Below, in pieces: positions 8,775-18,386 of a stretch of DNA of 64,000 nt. A model generated the notes under the pieces. The model saw only the letters and a program-made list of their open reading frames with translations. It made no database searches and had not been told where the DNA came from. The translations under genes were made by a program, and so were the position numbers. The stretch is from Pseudoduganella lutea (GTDB lineage Bacteria > Pseudomonadota > Gammaproteobacteria > Burkholderiales > Burkholderiaceae_D), in contig NZ_CP035913.1 of NCBI RefSeq assembly GCF_004209755.1, positions 4,526,001 through 4,590,000 of the forward strand, given 5' to 3'. Numbering within the stretch: position 1 is the first letter of the stretch; each line of letters starts with the position of its first letter.

Positions 8775-9860
8775 CTAGAAGCTGGATGCCTGCTTGAGGT
8801 CCGGCTTCTCCACCCACCTGGCCAGCGCTTCCGCCATCCGCCCGCTTACGCTGATCGCGTGAGTCCAGTCGCGGATGCGGGCGGCGTGGTCCTGTCCGTA
8901 ATGCTTGAAGTCGTTCCGGTCCGGCAGCTTGCGGTTCGGCAGCCGGGCCACGAACGATGGCGAAGGGCTGACCAGCACGAGATTGTCGAGGGCGAGGTGG
9001 CCGGATTGCCCGCGTGCGCGGCGCCATGGCAGCGACTTGTCCAGCCAGCCGGGCACGATGTGGTCGGTGAAGTGCGGGTACAGCACAAGGCCGGCATCGC
9101 GCTGGTAGGGCAGGTGCAGCTGGTAATCGATCAACCCGCCGTCCCAGTAGGTGCCGGGCGGGGCGCCGTGGATGTCGCGCACCGCTTCCAGCACGAGCGG
9201 GATCGAACCGGAGGCGAGCAGCGCATCGCGCAGGTTGCCCGCTTCCAGGCCCACGAAATGCGAGGCGAACGCATCGAAGCGCTCGCGCAGCCAGCCGCCT
9301 TCATCGCGCACGTCGTGAAACAGCACGCGCTCCATCGCGCCCGCCAGCCGGCTGCGCGATACCGCGTTGCCCGCCGCGGCGCGAACGAAACCCGCCATCT
9401 CGCGCCAGCGCACGCCGCCCGCATTGGCCAGCGGCCCAATGCCGCGCGCGGTGATTACGTTCAGCCGGTGATGCGGATGCGCGAGCACTTCATCGCCATG
9501 CCCGCCGAGTACCTCTTCAAGCAGGCCGCGCACCGTGCGGGTTACGTAGGCTGCGTCGACTTTCGCCGGATAGGTCTGGTGCGTGTAGTGGTAAGCGAGT
9601 CGCTTATGGGCGGCCACGGGATCGGCGAATGCCCCCGCGGCCATGCGCCATGCCCCGATCGACGCACCGACCAGCCGCCGTTCCCGCGGCGCCCGCGGCA
9701 GCCAGTCGCCGAACAGCCAGGTGTCGATGCCGTTCAGGATGAGGCCTTTCGGCCCACCGGCGGCAGCGGGAATGATGGCGATGTCGGCCGGTTGCAGACC
9801 TTCGGCCGCGATGCGCTGGCGCGCGCGTGCGCCAAGGCGAATGGTGATGGGTGAGTCCAT
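8775..9860 (-). CDS. Patatin-like phospholipase family protein
   Basis: 361 residues from the ATG at 9860. It has the Ser-Asp dyad features of patatins: an oxyanion-loop AAGGPKGL near 33-40, the nucleophile elbow GASIG at 65-69, and DGG in TYWDGGLID. Such enzymes hydrolyse acyl esters of lipids; the substrate here is unknown. No signal peptide or membrane segment is visible. The reading frame is open further upstream through the palindromic repeat at 9871-9977, and there is no good ribosome site at 9860, so the exact start is uncertain. Confidence 0.82.
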   Translation of the reverse strand: MDSPITIRLGARARQRIAAEGLQPADIAIIPAAAGGPKGLILNGIDTWLFGDWLPRAPRERRLVGASIGAWRMAAGAFADPVAAHKRLAYHYTHQTYPAKVDAAYVTRTVRGLLEEVLGGHGDEVLAHPHHRLNVITARGIGPLANAGGVRWREMAGFVRAAAGNAVSRSRLAGAMERVLFHDVRDEGGWLRERFDAFASHFVGLEAGNLRDALLASGSIPLVLEAVRDIHGAPPGTYWDGGLIDYQLHLPYQRDAGLVLYPHFTDHIVPGWLDKSLPWRRARGQSGHLALDNLVLVSPSPSFVARLPNRKLPDRNDFKHYGQDHAARIRDWTHAISVSGRMAEALARWVEKPDLKQASSF

Positions 9861-9870
9861 AAGAAAAAGA

Positions 9871-9977
9871 AAAACCGGTGACAGACACCCATTATTCTGG
9901 AACATTCCAGGAAAATCGGTGTCTGTCACCGGTTTTCGGGAAATATTTCCAAAAAACCGGTGTCTGTCACCGGTTTT
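9871..9977. repeat. Intergenic palindrome cluster, GGTGTCTGTCACC type
   Basis: AAAACCGGTGACAGACACC (9871-9889) pairs exactly with GGTGTCTGTCACCGGTTTT (9918-9936), and a second direct copy of that 19-mer lies at 9959-9977. The linkers hold GGAACATTCC and GGAAATATTTCC, the same centre seen in the palindromes at 6725 and 16915. It fills the gap between the efflux outer-membrane gene and the patatin-like gene. Confidence 0.9.
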
Positions 9978-9992
9978 AACACCGGTTTTGGG

Positions 9993-11432
9993 CTACCGCA
10001 GCCCGCCCCCCAGCACCCGATAAAGATCGATCGCACTCGTGGTGCGCAGCAGCCGCGCCTGCACGAGCTCCTGCTCGGCCGCGAACAGTTCGCGCTGGGC
10101 GTCGAGCACGTCCAGCGAACTGGCCACGCCGTTCTCGAAGCGCAAGTTGAGCAGGCGCAGCCGTTCGGCCTGGGCATCCTGGATCGCCCGCTGCGCAGCC
10201 ACCTGGTCGCCCAGGTAGCTGCGCGCGGCCAGCGCGTCAGCCACTTCACGGAACGCCGTCTGGATCGTCTTTTCGTAATCGGTGACGGCGATGTTCTTGC
10301 GCACCTGGGCCAGGTCGAGGTTGGCGCTGTTGCGACCGGCGGAAAAGATCGGCAGGGTCAGTTGCGGCACGAACGACCAGGTGTCGTTGCCGCCGTCGAA
10401 CAGTTGCGAGAACTCGGGGCTGGCGCTGCCGATCGCCGCTGTCAGCGAGATGCGCGGGAAGAACGCGGCGCGGGCGGCGCCGATGTTGGCGTTCGCCGCC
10501 AGCAGGCGCTGTTCGGCGGCGCGGATGTCCGGCCGGCGCGCCAGCAGGTCCGACGGCAGCCCGGGGGGGAGGGCGCTCATCGCGTCGATCCGCGCATCGT
10601 CGATCAGTGCGCCGGCATCCGCCGTGGCCTGCGCCGAGGGCGCGCCCACCAGCAAGGCCAGCGCATTGGCGGCCTGCGCCCGCTGCCGGGCCAGCGCCAG
10701 CGCCGACGCGCGTGCCGTTTCCATCAGCGTTTCGTTCGAGCGCAGGTCGAGCAGCGACGAGGCGCCCGCATCCAGCCGCTGCCGCGTCAATTCATACGTG
10801 CGGCGGCGGGCGTCGTACGTGCGCTGCGCCAGCGCCAGCTGCTCGGCAAACGCGCGCTCGGTGAAATAGGCCTTGGCCACTTCCGCCACGATGCTGATCT
10901 GCGCCGCCTGGCGCGCCTCGTCGGTGGCAAGGTAGGCCGCCAGTGCCGCCTCGGACAGGCTGCGCACCCGGCCGAAGAAATCCAGCTCGAACGCGGGAAT
11001 CGACAGGCCGGCATCGAAGCGTTCCGACACCGTTCCCTGTCCGGCCGCCGGGTTCAGGAAGCCCGGCGTGCGTGCGCGTGTGCCGGACAAAGCGGCGTTC
11101 AGGTTCGGCAGCCGGTCCGCGCGCGTCACGCGGTACGTGGCGCGCGCTTCCTCGATGCGCAGCGCCGCGGTGCGCAGGTCGCGGTTGTTGTCCAGCGCCG
11201 TGGCGATCAGCGCCTGCAGGCGGGCGTCGGGAAAGAATTCGCGCCAGCCCGTATCGACGGCGCTCTTCGCGTCGGCGGGAGGTTGCGGCAGGGCCTTACC
11301 GTCCGCGGCCGGCGGGTTGACGGGAAAATCGGCGGCCACCGGCGCGGCCGGGCGCTCGTACTTCGGCGCCAGCGAGCAGGCCGACAGCATGCCGGCTGCC
11401 AGCATCATGCCCACCGTGTTCGACAGTTTCAT
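9993..11432 (-). CDS. Efflux outer-membrane lipoprotein, NodT/OprM family
   Basis: 479-residue outer-membrane channel of a tripartite pump. The N-terminus is a lipoprotein signal with the lipobox LSAC (cysteine at about 19), followed by SLAPKYERP, the standard start of this family. Two repeats of long helical hairpins and short strands follow; DLLARRPDIRAAEQRLLAANANIGAARAAFFPRI is represented by the DLLARRPDIRAAE and ARAAFFPRISL segments. Its ATG overlaps the stop of the RND pump gene by 4 nt, so it is the third gene of the operon. Confidence 0.95.
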   Translation of the reverse strand: MKLSNTVGMMLAAGMLSACSLAPKYERPAAPVAADFPVNPPAADGKALPQPPADAKSAVDTGWREFFPDARLQALIATALDNNRDLRTAALRIEEARATYRVTRADRLPNLNAALSGTRARTPGFLNPAAGQGTVSERFDAGLSIPAFELDFFGRVRSLSEAALAAYLATDEARQAAQISIVAEVAKAYFTERAFAEQLALAQRTYDARRRTYELTRQRLDAGASSLLDLRSNETLMETARASALALARQRAQAANALALLVGAPSAQATADAGALIDDARIDAMSALPPGLPSDLLARRPDIRAAEQRLLAANANIGAARAAFFPRISLTAAIGSASPEFSQLFDGGNDTWSFVPQLTLPIFSAGRNSANLDLAQVRKNIAVTDYEKTIQTAFREVADALAARSYLGDQVAAQRAIQDAQAERLRLLNLRFENGVASSLDVLDAQRELFAAEQELVQARLLRTTSAIDLYRVLGGGLR

Positions 11433-14400
11433 GGTTTCGTCTCCGGAAGGTCCATTTCATGCGCGGCGAGACGGCGTTGCCGCTCGCTGCCCTTGAAGAT
11501 ACGGCGGATCACGACGAAGAATACCGGCACGAGGAACACGGCCAGCACGGTGGCGGTGATCATGCCGCCCATCACGCCGGTGCCGATCGCGCGCTGGCTG
11601 GCCGACCCCGCGCCGTTGGCGACCACCAGCGGCAGCACGCCGAGGATGAACGCCAGCGACGTCATGATGATGGGCCGAAAACGCAGGTGCACCGCCTCCA
11701 GCGTGGCTTCGATCAGCCCCTTGCCCTGCGCCTGCAGGTCCTTGGCGAATTCGATGATCAGGATCGCGTTCTTCGCCGACAGGCCGATGATGGCGATCAG
11801 GCCCACCTTGAAGTACACGTCGTTCGGCAGGTCGCGCAGGTGGGCGCCGAGCAGGGCGCCGAGCACGCCCAGCGGCACCACCAGCAGCACGGCGATCGGA
11901 ATCGATTCACTTTCATACAGCGCCGCCAGCACGAGGAACGCCGCGAGCAGCGACAGCGCGAACAGCATCGGCGCCTGCGAACCGGAGGTGCGCTCTTCCA
12001 GCGATTGCCCCGTCCAGTCGATGCCGAAACCCGGCGGCAGCTGGGCCGCCAGCCGTTCCAGCTCGGCCATCGCCTCACCGGAGCTGTAGCCTGGCGCGGC
12101 ATTGCCTGTCAGGCGGATCGCCGGATAGCCGTTGTAGCGCACCAGCTGCACCGGGCCATTGATCCAGCGGGTGGTGGCGAAGGCGGAGAACGGCACCATA
12201 TTGCCGCTGGTTCCGGAACGCACGTTCAGGCGCAGGATATCTTCCGGCTGCATGCGGCGGTTCTGGTCGGCCTGCACGATCACGCGCTGCTGGCGGTTGT
12301 CGCTGTTGAAATCGTTCACGTATGACGAACCCAGGCCGGCGGACAGCGTGGTGTTGATGTCGGCGAACGAGAGGCCCAGCGCCTGCGCCTTTTCGCGGTC
12401 GATATCGACCTGCAGCTGTGGCGCGTCTTCCAGCCCTTCGGGCCGCACGCCCTGCAGGATCGCGCTCTTGCCGGCCATGCCCAGCAGCTGGTTGCGGGCA
12501 TCGATGAGCGCCGCGTGGCCCAGCGAACTGCGATCCTGCAGCCGCGCCGTGATACCGGTGGCGTTGCCCAGCTCGCGGATCGGCGGCGGCGACAGGGGGA
12601 ACACGATGGCGTCCGGAATGCCCGAGAGCGCGCCGAGCGCGCGCCCGGCCAGCGCATCGGCCGACTGGTCCTTGCCCCGTTCGCCCCAGTCCTTCAGCGG
12701 CACGAACACGAGGCCCGCGTTCTGGCCGTTGCCGGAGAATGAAAAACCCGCCACGGCGATCGTGCGGGCCACTTCGGGCTGCTGGCGGAAATAGGCATCC
12801 ACTTTCGCCAGCACCGCGTCCGTGCGCGAGCGCGACGCGCCCGGCGGGAGCTGCACGTTGGTGATGATGTAGCCCTGGTCCTCGTTCGGCAGGAACGACG
12901 ATGGCAGCCGCACGTAAAGCCATGCCACGAGAGCCAGCAGCACGGCGAACACCAGCATGTAGCGGCCGGTGCTGGCGAGGATCTTCGCCACGGCCCCCTG
13001 GTAGCGCGTGGCCGTCTTTGCGAACATGCGGTTGAACCAGCCGAAGAAGCCGCGCTTTTCCACATGGTGGCCTTTTTCGACGGGTTTCAGCATCGTGGCG
13101 CACAGCGCCGGCGTCAAGGTCAGCGCCATCAGCGCGGAAAACGCCATCGCCGCCACCATCGACAGCGAAAACTGGCGGTAGATCGCGCCCACAGCGCCGC
13201 CAAACGCGGCCATCGGCACGAACACGGCGATCAGCACCAGCGTGATGCCGATGATCGCGCCGGTGATCTGCGTCATCGCCTTGCGGGTGGCGTCGCGCGG
13301 CGACAGGCCTTCCTCGCTCATGATGCGCTCGACGTTCTCGACGACGACGATCGCATCGTCGACCAGGATGCCGATCGCCAGCACCATGCCGAACATCGTC
13401 AGCACGTTGATCGAGAAGCCGGCCAGCTGCATCACGGCGAAGGTGCCCATCAGCGCCACCGGCACCACGATCGTCGGAATGATCGTGTAGCGGAAGTTCT
13501 GCAGGAACACGTACATCACGATGAACACGAGCAGCACTGCTTCGAGCAGCGTCTTGACCACCTCCTCGATGGAGATCTTCACGAACGTCGACGTATCGTA
13601 GGGCACCGTGTATTTCAGGCCGGGCGGGAAGAACTTCTGCAGCTCGTCCATCTTGGCTTTCACCAGGTTTGCCGTTGCCAGTGCATTGCCCGTCAGCGAC
13701 TGCTGCACGGCGATCGCCACGAACGGCTGCCCGTTCAGCCGGGCACTGATGTTGTAGGTGGAGCCGCCCAACTCGAGGCGGGCCACGTCGCCCAGGCGCA
13801 CGGTGGAGCCATCGGGATTGGCACGCAGCACGATTTTCGAGAATTGCGCGATCGACGTCAGCTGCCCGGTCACCACCACCGGCGCCTGGTAGGTTTGCGT
13901 CGTGGGATTCGGCAGGTCACCGATCGTGCCGGACGTGACCTGGGCGTTCTGCGCGCGGATCGCCGCCGTCACGTCGCCCATGTTCAGCTTGAAGCCGGTG
14001 AGCTTGTTCGGGTCGACCCATACGCGCAGCGCGCGCTCGGAACCGAACAGCTGCGCCTGGCCCACGCCCGGGATGCGCTTGATCTCGTTGACGACGTTGC
14101 GCGCCATGTAGTCGCCGATCGCGGTCGGGTCCATCCGGCCGTCCGTCGAGTACACGCCCACGAACATCAGGATGTTCGAGCGCGACTTGTTGACCTGCAC
14201 CCCCTGCTGCGTAACGGCCAGCGGCAGGCGCGACTCCACGCGCTTGATGCGGTTCTGCACGTCCACCGCCGCGATGTCCGGGTTGGTGCCCGGCTGGAAT
14301 GTCACGGTGATCGTCACGCCGCCGGCCGCATTGCTCTCGGACTCCACGTACTGCAGGCCTTCGGCGCCGTTCATCTCCTGCTCGATCACGCTGGTCACGG

Positions 14401-14578
14401 CATCGTCGAGCACCTGCGCGGTGGCGCCGGGGTAGTTCGCGGTCACCACGATCGATGGCGGTGCGATGGTGGGATACTGGGCCACCGGCAGCACGGTGAT
14501 CGCCAGCGCGCCGCCCAACAGGATGAACAGCGCGATCACCCATGCGAACACGGGCCGGTCGATGAAGAAGCGTGGCAT
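11429..14578 (-). CDS. RND multidrug efflux pump, AcrB/MexB (HAE1) family
   Basis: 1049 residues, exactly the AcrB length. Starts MPRFFIDRPVFAWV with the first transmembrane helix. Two large periplasmic loops, 12 expected membrane helices, and the proton-relay aspartates in GILVDDAIVVVENVER (helix 4) are present. Exports drugs and other amphiphiles by proton antiport together with the adaptor and channel on either side. The start is set by the 1-nt overlap with the adaptor stop (TGATG); longer readings invade the adaptor gene. No dedicated regulator is adjacent. Confidence 0.96.
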   Translation of the reverse strand: MPRFFIDRPVFAWVIALFILLGGALAITVLPVAQYPTIAPPSIVVTANYPGATAQVLDDAVTSVIEQEMNGAEGLQYVESESNAAGGVTITVTFQPGTNPDIAAVDVQNRIKRVESRLPLAVTQQGVQVNKSRSNILMFVGVYSTDGRMDPTAIGDYMARNVVNEIKRIPGVGQAQLFGSERALRVWVDPNKLTGFKLNMGDVTAAIRAQNAQVTSGTIGDLPNPTTQTYQAPVVVTGQLTSIAQFSKIVLRANPDGSTVRLGDVARLELGGSTYNISARLNGQPFVAIAVQQSLTGNALATANLVKAKMDELQKFFPPGLKYTVPYDTSTFVKISIEEVVKTLLEAVLLVFIVMYVFLQNFRYTIIPTIVVPVALMGTFAVMQLAGFSINVLTMFGMVLAIGILVDDAIVVVENVERIMSEEGLSPRDATRKAMTQITGAIIGITLVLIAVFVPMAAFGGAVGAIYRQFSLSMVAAMAFSALMALTLTPALCATMLKPVEKGHHVEKRGFFGWFNRMFAKTATRYQGAVAKILASTGRYMLVFAVLLALVAWLYVRLPSSFLPNEDQGYIITNVQLPPGASRSRTDAVLAKVDAYFRQQPEVARTIAVAGFSFSGNGQNAGLVFVPLKDWGERGKDQSADALAGRALGALSGIPDAIVFPLSPPPIRELGNATGITARLQDRSSLGHAALIDARNQLLGMAGKSAILQGVRPEGLEDAPQLQVDIDREKAQALGLSFADINTTLSAGLGSSYVNDFNSDNRQQRVIVQADQNRRMQPEDILRLNVRSGTSGNMVPFSAFATTRWINGPVQLVRYNGYPAIRLTGNAAPGYSSGEAMAELERLAAQLPPGFGIDWTGQSLEERTSGSQAPMLFALSLLAAFLVLAALYESESIPIAVLLVVPLGVLGALLGAHLRDLPNDVYFKVGLIAIIGLSAKNAILIIEFAKDLQAQGKGLIEATLEAVHLRFRPIIMTSLAFILGVLPLVVANGAGSASQRAIGTGVMGGMITATVLAVFLVPVFFVVIRRIFKGSERQRRLAAHEMDLPETKP

Positions 14579-15774
14579 CAGGCCCCCTTGGCGGCGGGCG
14601 CTGCGTTTGAAGTACCGCCGGGCGCACCGGCTGGCGTGGCTTGCGCGGGCTGCCACTGCTGCGGCTTGACGGGCGATCCCGGCTTGGCTTTCTGGAAGCC
14701 TTCGACGATGATGCGTTCGCCGCCTTTCAGGCCTTCGCTGACGACCCACCTGTTATTGATCGACGCTTCCGCCTTCACGGGCTGGGCGACCACCTTGTTG
14801 TCCGCGCCCACGATCATCACCGAGGCACCTTCGGCACCGCGCACGATGGCCTGTTGCGGGACCGTGATCGCGGCTTCGTTGATGCCTTGCTCAAGCCGCG
14901 CCCGCACATACATGCCCGGCAGCAGCGCGCCTTTCGGATTCGGGAACCGGGCGCGCAGCGAGACGGTGCCCGTGCTCTCGTCGACGGACGCATCCGAGAA
15001 CAGCAGCTTGCCCGCACCCTGGTACTCCTCGCCGGTGTCCAGCAGCAGCGTCACGCGTGCCTCGTCCCTGCCCACGCTCTTCAGCCGGCCGCTGGCCAGC
15101 GCCTGGCGCAGTTGCTGGAGCTCGGTGGCCGACTGCGTCACCGTCACATAGATCGGATCGAGCTGCTGCACCAGTGCCATCGGCGTCGCTTCGCCTTGCC
15201 CCACCAGTGCGCCCTCGGTCACCAGCGCGCGGCCCACGCGACCGGAGATCGGCGCCGTCACGGTCGCGTAGCCCAGCGTGAGCCCGGCGGTCTGGCGCGC
15301 CGCCTTCGCCGTGGCCAGGTCGGCGGCGGCCTGCTTTTGCGCCGTCACCGCATCGTCGTATTCCTGCTGACTGACGGCCTGCGCGGCCAGCAGCGGCTTG
15401 TAGCGCTTTTCGCGCAGGTTCGCCTGCGCCAGGTTCGCCTCGGCCTTCTGCACGGCCGCCTGGGCGCTGGCGAAGCCGGCCTGGAATTCGGCCGGATCGA
15501 TGCGGAAGAGCACCTGGCCCGCTTTCACGTCCGAGCCTTCCTCGAATACCCGCTTCAGCACGATCCCCGGCGTGCGCGCCCGCACCTGCGCCACGCGGAA
15601 TGCCTCGACGCGGCCCGGCAGCTCATCCGTCACGGGCACGGCGGCGGCCGACACGGTGATGACCGAGACGGTGGGTGGGGGCGGGGCGGGGGGAGCTTCT
15701 TCCTTCTTGCCGCACGCGGCCAGCAGGGACAGCGACAGGACGGCGACATGCGTGCTACGTGCGACATGACTCAT
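14578..15774 (-). CDS. RND efflux periplasmic adaptor (MFP), AcrA/MexA family lipoprotein
   Basis: 398 residues with a lipoprotein signal ending in LLAAC (cysteine at about 21). Then come the lipoyl half-motifs (GRVEAFRVAQVRARTPGIV and LGYATVTAPISGRVG are partly quoted here as TPGIVLKRVFEEG and TAPISGRVG), an alpha-helical hairpin, and beta-barrel and membrane-proximal domains. The tail is Ala/Pro/Gly rich. It is the first gene of a three-gene operon (adaptor, pump, channel). The 140 nt between it and the tal terminator hold the likely promoter; no repressor gene adjoins, which is unusual for an AcrAB-type operon. Confidence 0.95.
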   Translation of the reverse strand: MSHVARSTHVAVLSLSLLAACGKKEEAPPAPPPPTVSVITVSAAAVPVTDELPGRVEAFRVAQVRARTPGIVLKRVFEEGSDVKAGQVLFRIDPAEFQAGFASAQAAVQKAEANLAQANLREKRYKPLLAAQAVSQQEYDDAVTAQKQAAADLATAKAARQTAGLTLGYATVTAPISGRVGRALVTEGALVGQGEATPMALVQQLDPIYVTVTQSATELQQLRQALASGRLKSVGRDEARVTLLLDTGEEYQGAGKLLFSDASVDESTGTVSLRARFPNPKGALLPGMYVRARLEQGINEAAITVPQQAIVRGAEGASVMIVGADNKVVAQPVKAEASINNRWVVSEGLKGGERIIVEGFQKAKPGSPVKPQQWQPAQATPAGAPGGTSNAAPAAKGA

Positions 15775-15868
15775 GGATATGTCTCGCGAAAGGACGGCAG
15801 GGCTGCGGAGGAGGTGCGATAGTTATTTTATAACGGTTGAATAACGTTTTCGCACAAGCCGTTCAAAA

Positions 15869-15894
15869 GAAAAGGGAGCCGAAGCTCCCTTTTC
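15869..15894 (-). terminator. Rho-independent terminator of tal
   Basis: An 11-bp stem GAAAAGGGAGC / GCTCCCTTTTC closes a 4-nt loop, which reads TTCG on the minus strand, followed by a T-rich tract on the minus strand. It lies 25 nt beyond the tal stop. Confidence 0.88.
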
Positions 15895-15918
15895 GATAGC
15901 GACGGTGCGGCCTGGCGA

Positions 15919-16848
15919 TCAGCGCATGCCGGAAATGATCTGCTTCAGCTTGCCCGAATCGGCGCAGAAGGCACGGATGCCCTCGGCCAGCTTCTCGGTG
16001 GCCATCGCATCTTCGTTGAGCATGAAGCGGAAGGTTTTCTCGTCGACGGAAATCTTGGCCATTGCGCCGGCACTGTCGGCGGTGAGCTTGCGCTCGACCG
16101 GCTCGTTCGAATCGGCGAGCTTCTGCAGCAGGTCCGGGCTGATGGTCAGCAGGTCGCAGCCGGCCAGTTCCAGGATCTGGCTCGTGTTGCGGAAGCTGGC
16201 GCCCATCACTTCGGTCTCGTAGCCGAACTTGCGGAAATAGTTATAGATCTTCTTCACCGACTGCACGCCCGGATCTTCCGCGCCTTCGTACTCGATGCCG
16301 GTCTGTTTCTTGTACCAGTCGTAGATGCGACCGACGAACGGCGAGATCAGCTGCACGCCCGCCTCGGCGCAGGCGATGGCCTGCGGCAGCGAGAACAGCA
16401 GCGTGAGGTTGGTGTGGATCATTTCCTTTTCCAGGATCTCGGCTGCCTTGATGCCTTCCCAGGTGGACGCGATCTTGATCAGCACGCGCTCGCGGTCAAA
16501 GCCGGCGCGCTCGTACAGGTCGATCAGTTCACGGCCCTTGGCCACGTTGGCTTCCACGTCGAACGACAGGCGCGCATCGATCTCGGTGGACACGCGGCCG
16601 GAAACGATCTTCAGGATCTCGCCGCCAAAGGCGATCAGCAGCCGGTCGATCACTTCGCCGGTGGAAGCATGCGGATTGTCGCGCACGGCTTTTTCCAGCA
16701 GCGGCTTGTACTCATCCTTTTGCACCGCCTTCAGGATCAGCGACGGGTTGGTGGTGGCGTCGCGCGGCGTATAAGCCTTGATCGACTGGAAATCGCCGGT
16801 ATCGGCAACGACCTTGGTGTACTGCTTGAGCTGTTCGAGTTGATTCAT
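15919..16848 (-). CDS. tal: Transaldolase (TalB type)
   Basis: Transfers a dihydroxyacetone unit in the non-oxidative pentose phosphate pathway. 309 residues beginning [11 protein letters not shown]. The Schiff-base lysine lies in [12 protein letters not shown] (K125), with [10 protein letters not shown] near the start and [15 protein letters not shown] and [12 protein letters not shown] later. Longer readings at the 5' end run into the palindromic repeat at 16915-16978, so the ATG at 16848 is taken. It sits at the edge of the Entner-Doudoroff and pentose phosphate gene group. Confidence 0.97.
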   Translation of the reverse strand: MNQLEQLKQYTKVVADTGDFQSIKAYTPRDATTNPSLILKAVQKDEYKPLLEKAVRDNPHASTGEVIDRLLIAFGGEILKIVSGRVSTEIDARLSFDVEANVAKGRELIDLYERAGFDRERVLIKIASTWEGIKAAEILEKEMIHTNLTLLFSLPQAIACAEAGVQLISPFVGRIYDWYKKQTGIEYEGAEDPGVQSVKKIYNYFRKFGYETEVMGASFRNTSQILELAGCDLLTISPDLLQKLADSNEPVERKLTADSAGAMAKISVDEKTFRFMLNEDAMATEKLAEGIRAFCADSGKLKQIISGMR

Positions 16849-16914
16849 GACTGAGCCAGGCGAATGGGGAAAAAGCGCCATTGTACCGAATAGTCCCCGG
16901 CGAATTCGTTTCTC

Positions 16915-16978
16915 AAAACCGGGGTCAGACCCCGATCTGAGGAAACATTTCCAAAAATCGGGGTCTGACCCCGGTTTT
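16915..16978. repeat. Intergenic palindrome, GGGGTCAGACCCC type
   Basis: 22-bp arms at 16915-16936 and 16957-16978 are exact reverse complements (core CCGGGGTCAGACCCCG). The 20-nt loop contains GGAAACATTTCC, matching the centre of the sister palindromes. It lies between the divergent tal and DadA-like genes. Confidence 0.92.
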
Positions 16979-17035
16979 TGGAAATATATAGGCAAGTGGG
17001 GTATCCTTGCGCCACCCTGCACATGCCCGTTCAAC

Positions 17036-18328
17036 ATGAAACACATCGCAGTCATCGGCGCCGGCGTTACCGGTGTCACCACGGCCTACGCGCTGGCGCG
17101 GCGTGGCTTTTCGGTCACAATCGTCGAGCGGCATCGCTATCCGGCGATGGAAACGTCGTATGCCAACGGCGGCCAGTTGTCGGCGTCGCATGCGGAGGTG
17201 TGGAATCATCCGTCCACGCTGCGCAAGGGCCTGAAATGGATGACGCAGCCCGATGCGCCGCTGTTGCTGCATCCGGCACCCACGTGGCACAAGGTGTCCT
17301 GGCTGGCCAGGTTCGTGGCGGCGATTCCCCGTTACCGCGACAACACGGTGGCGCTGGCGCGCATGGCGGTCGCGGCGCGCGAACACCTGTTCGCGTGGGC
17401 GGAGGAAGAGGGCATCGACTTCGACCTGCGCCGTGAAGGCATCCTCCACCTCTACCGCGACAAGGCGGGCTTCGAACACGCGCGGCAGGTGTCGCGCTTG
17501 CTGGCCGAAGCGGGGCTGGTCCGCCGGCATGTCACGCCAGCGGAAATGCGCGCCATCGAACCGGCGCTGGGCGGTGATTACTACGGCGGCTGCTACACGG
17601 ACACGGACAGCAGCGGCGACATCCACCGCTTCACCGCCGGCCTCGCGTCGGCATGCGTGCGCCGCGGCGTGCAATTGCTGTGCGAGCGCGATGTGCTGGC
17701 GCTGACGCAGGAAGGACTCGGAGGCGACGGCGGCGTTTCGCTCACGTTGCGACACGGTGGCGAAACGGATGTGCAGCGCTTCGATGCGGTCGTCATCTGC
17801 GCCGGCACCGCCAGCCGCGCGCTCGGCAGGATGGCGGGCGACCGGATCGACGTCTATCCCGTCAAGGGCTACTCGATCACCGTGCACCTGGGCGATGCCG
17901 CCAGCCGGGCCGCCGCGCCCACCGTCAGCCTCGTCGACGACGCGCCCAAGCTGGTGGCCAGCCGCTTCGGCGCGGACCGTTTCCGCGTGGCCGGCACCGC
18001 CGAATTCAGCGGTTTCGACCGCGATATCCGCCACGACCGCATCCGGCCCCTGGTCGACTGGGTACACCGCGAATTCCCCGGCGTGCACACGGCGGACGTG
18101 AAGCCGTGGGCCGGCCTGCGCCCGATGATGCCGGACCTGCTGCCGAAAGTGGGAAGAGGGAAGGCGCCGCGCGTGTTCTACAACACGGGACACGGGCACC
18201 TGGGCTGGACGCTGGCGGCGGCAACGGCGGAGCAGGTGGCAACCGCGATCGGGCAGTCGGCAGGCGGGCCGGCAAAGCATGTTCTTGACCCGGAGGCGAA
18301 GAGCTGGGGTCAGACCCGCCGGGTCTGA
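17036..18328 (+). CDS. dadA: D-amino acid dehydrogenase small-subunit-like FAD oxidoreductase
   Basis: 430 residues. N-terminal FAD-binding Rossmann motif [17 protein letters not shown] (residues 8-24), the DadA-type [15 protein letters not shown] segment (quoted in part), and C-terminal [15 protein letters not shown]. Oxidatively deaminates D-amino acids at the membrane quinone pool in the DadA family. Start at ATG 17036. The last residues (after about EAKSWG) are encoded by an intergenic-type palindrome (18306-18332) in which the stop codon lies, so the natural C-terminus was probably altered by repeat insertion. DadA is the closest match, but other DAO-family oxidases cannot be excluded. 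Confidence 0.85.
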   Translation: MKHIAVIGAGVTGVTTAYALARRGFSVTIVERHRYPAMETSYANGGQLSASHAEVWNHPSTLRKGLKWMTQPDAPLLLHPAPTWHKVSWLARFVAAIPRYRDNTVALARMAVAAREHLFAWAEEEGIDFDLRREGILHLYRDKAGFEHARQVSRLLAEAGLVRRHVTPAEMRAIEPALGGDYYGGCYTDTDSSGDIHRFTAGLASACVRRGVQLLCERDVLALTQEGLGGDGGVSLTLRHGGETDVQRFDAVVICAGTASRALGRMAGDRIDVYPVKGYSITVHLGDAASRAAAPTVSLVDDAPKLVASRFGADRFRVAGTAEFSGFDRDIRHDRIRPLVDWVHREFPGVHTADVKPWAGLRPMMPDLLPKVGRGKAPRVFYNTGHGHLGWTLAAATAEQVATAIGQSAGGPAKHVLDPEAKSWGQTRRV

Positions 18329-18332
18329 CCCC
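18306..18332. repeat. GGGGTCAGACCCG palindrome overlapping the dadA stop
   Basis: GGGGTCAGACCCG at 18306-18318 pairs exactly with 18320-18332 across a single base. The TGA of the DadA-like gene (18326-18328) lies inside the right arm. It is a short member of the dispersed palindrome family. Confidence 0.88.
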
Positions 18333-18386
18333 GGGTGTTGCCGTTGGGGTTGATGAATGCGCCGGCTTGTGGCTCGTACCGAGCAA

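Noticed and set aside
14579..14749. Longer N-terminus for the RND pump
   Set aside because: It would overlap the adaptor gene; AcrB family proteins begin MxRFFIDRPVF, which is at 14578.
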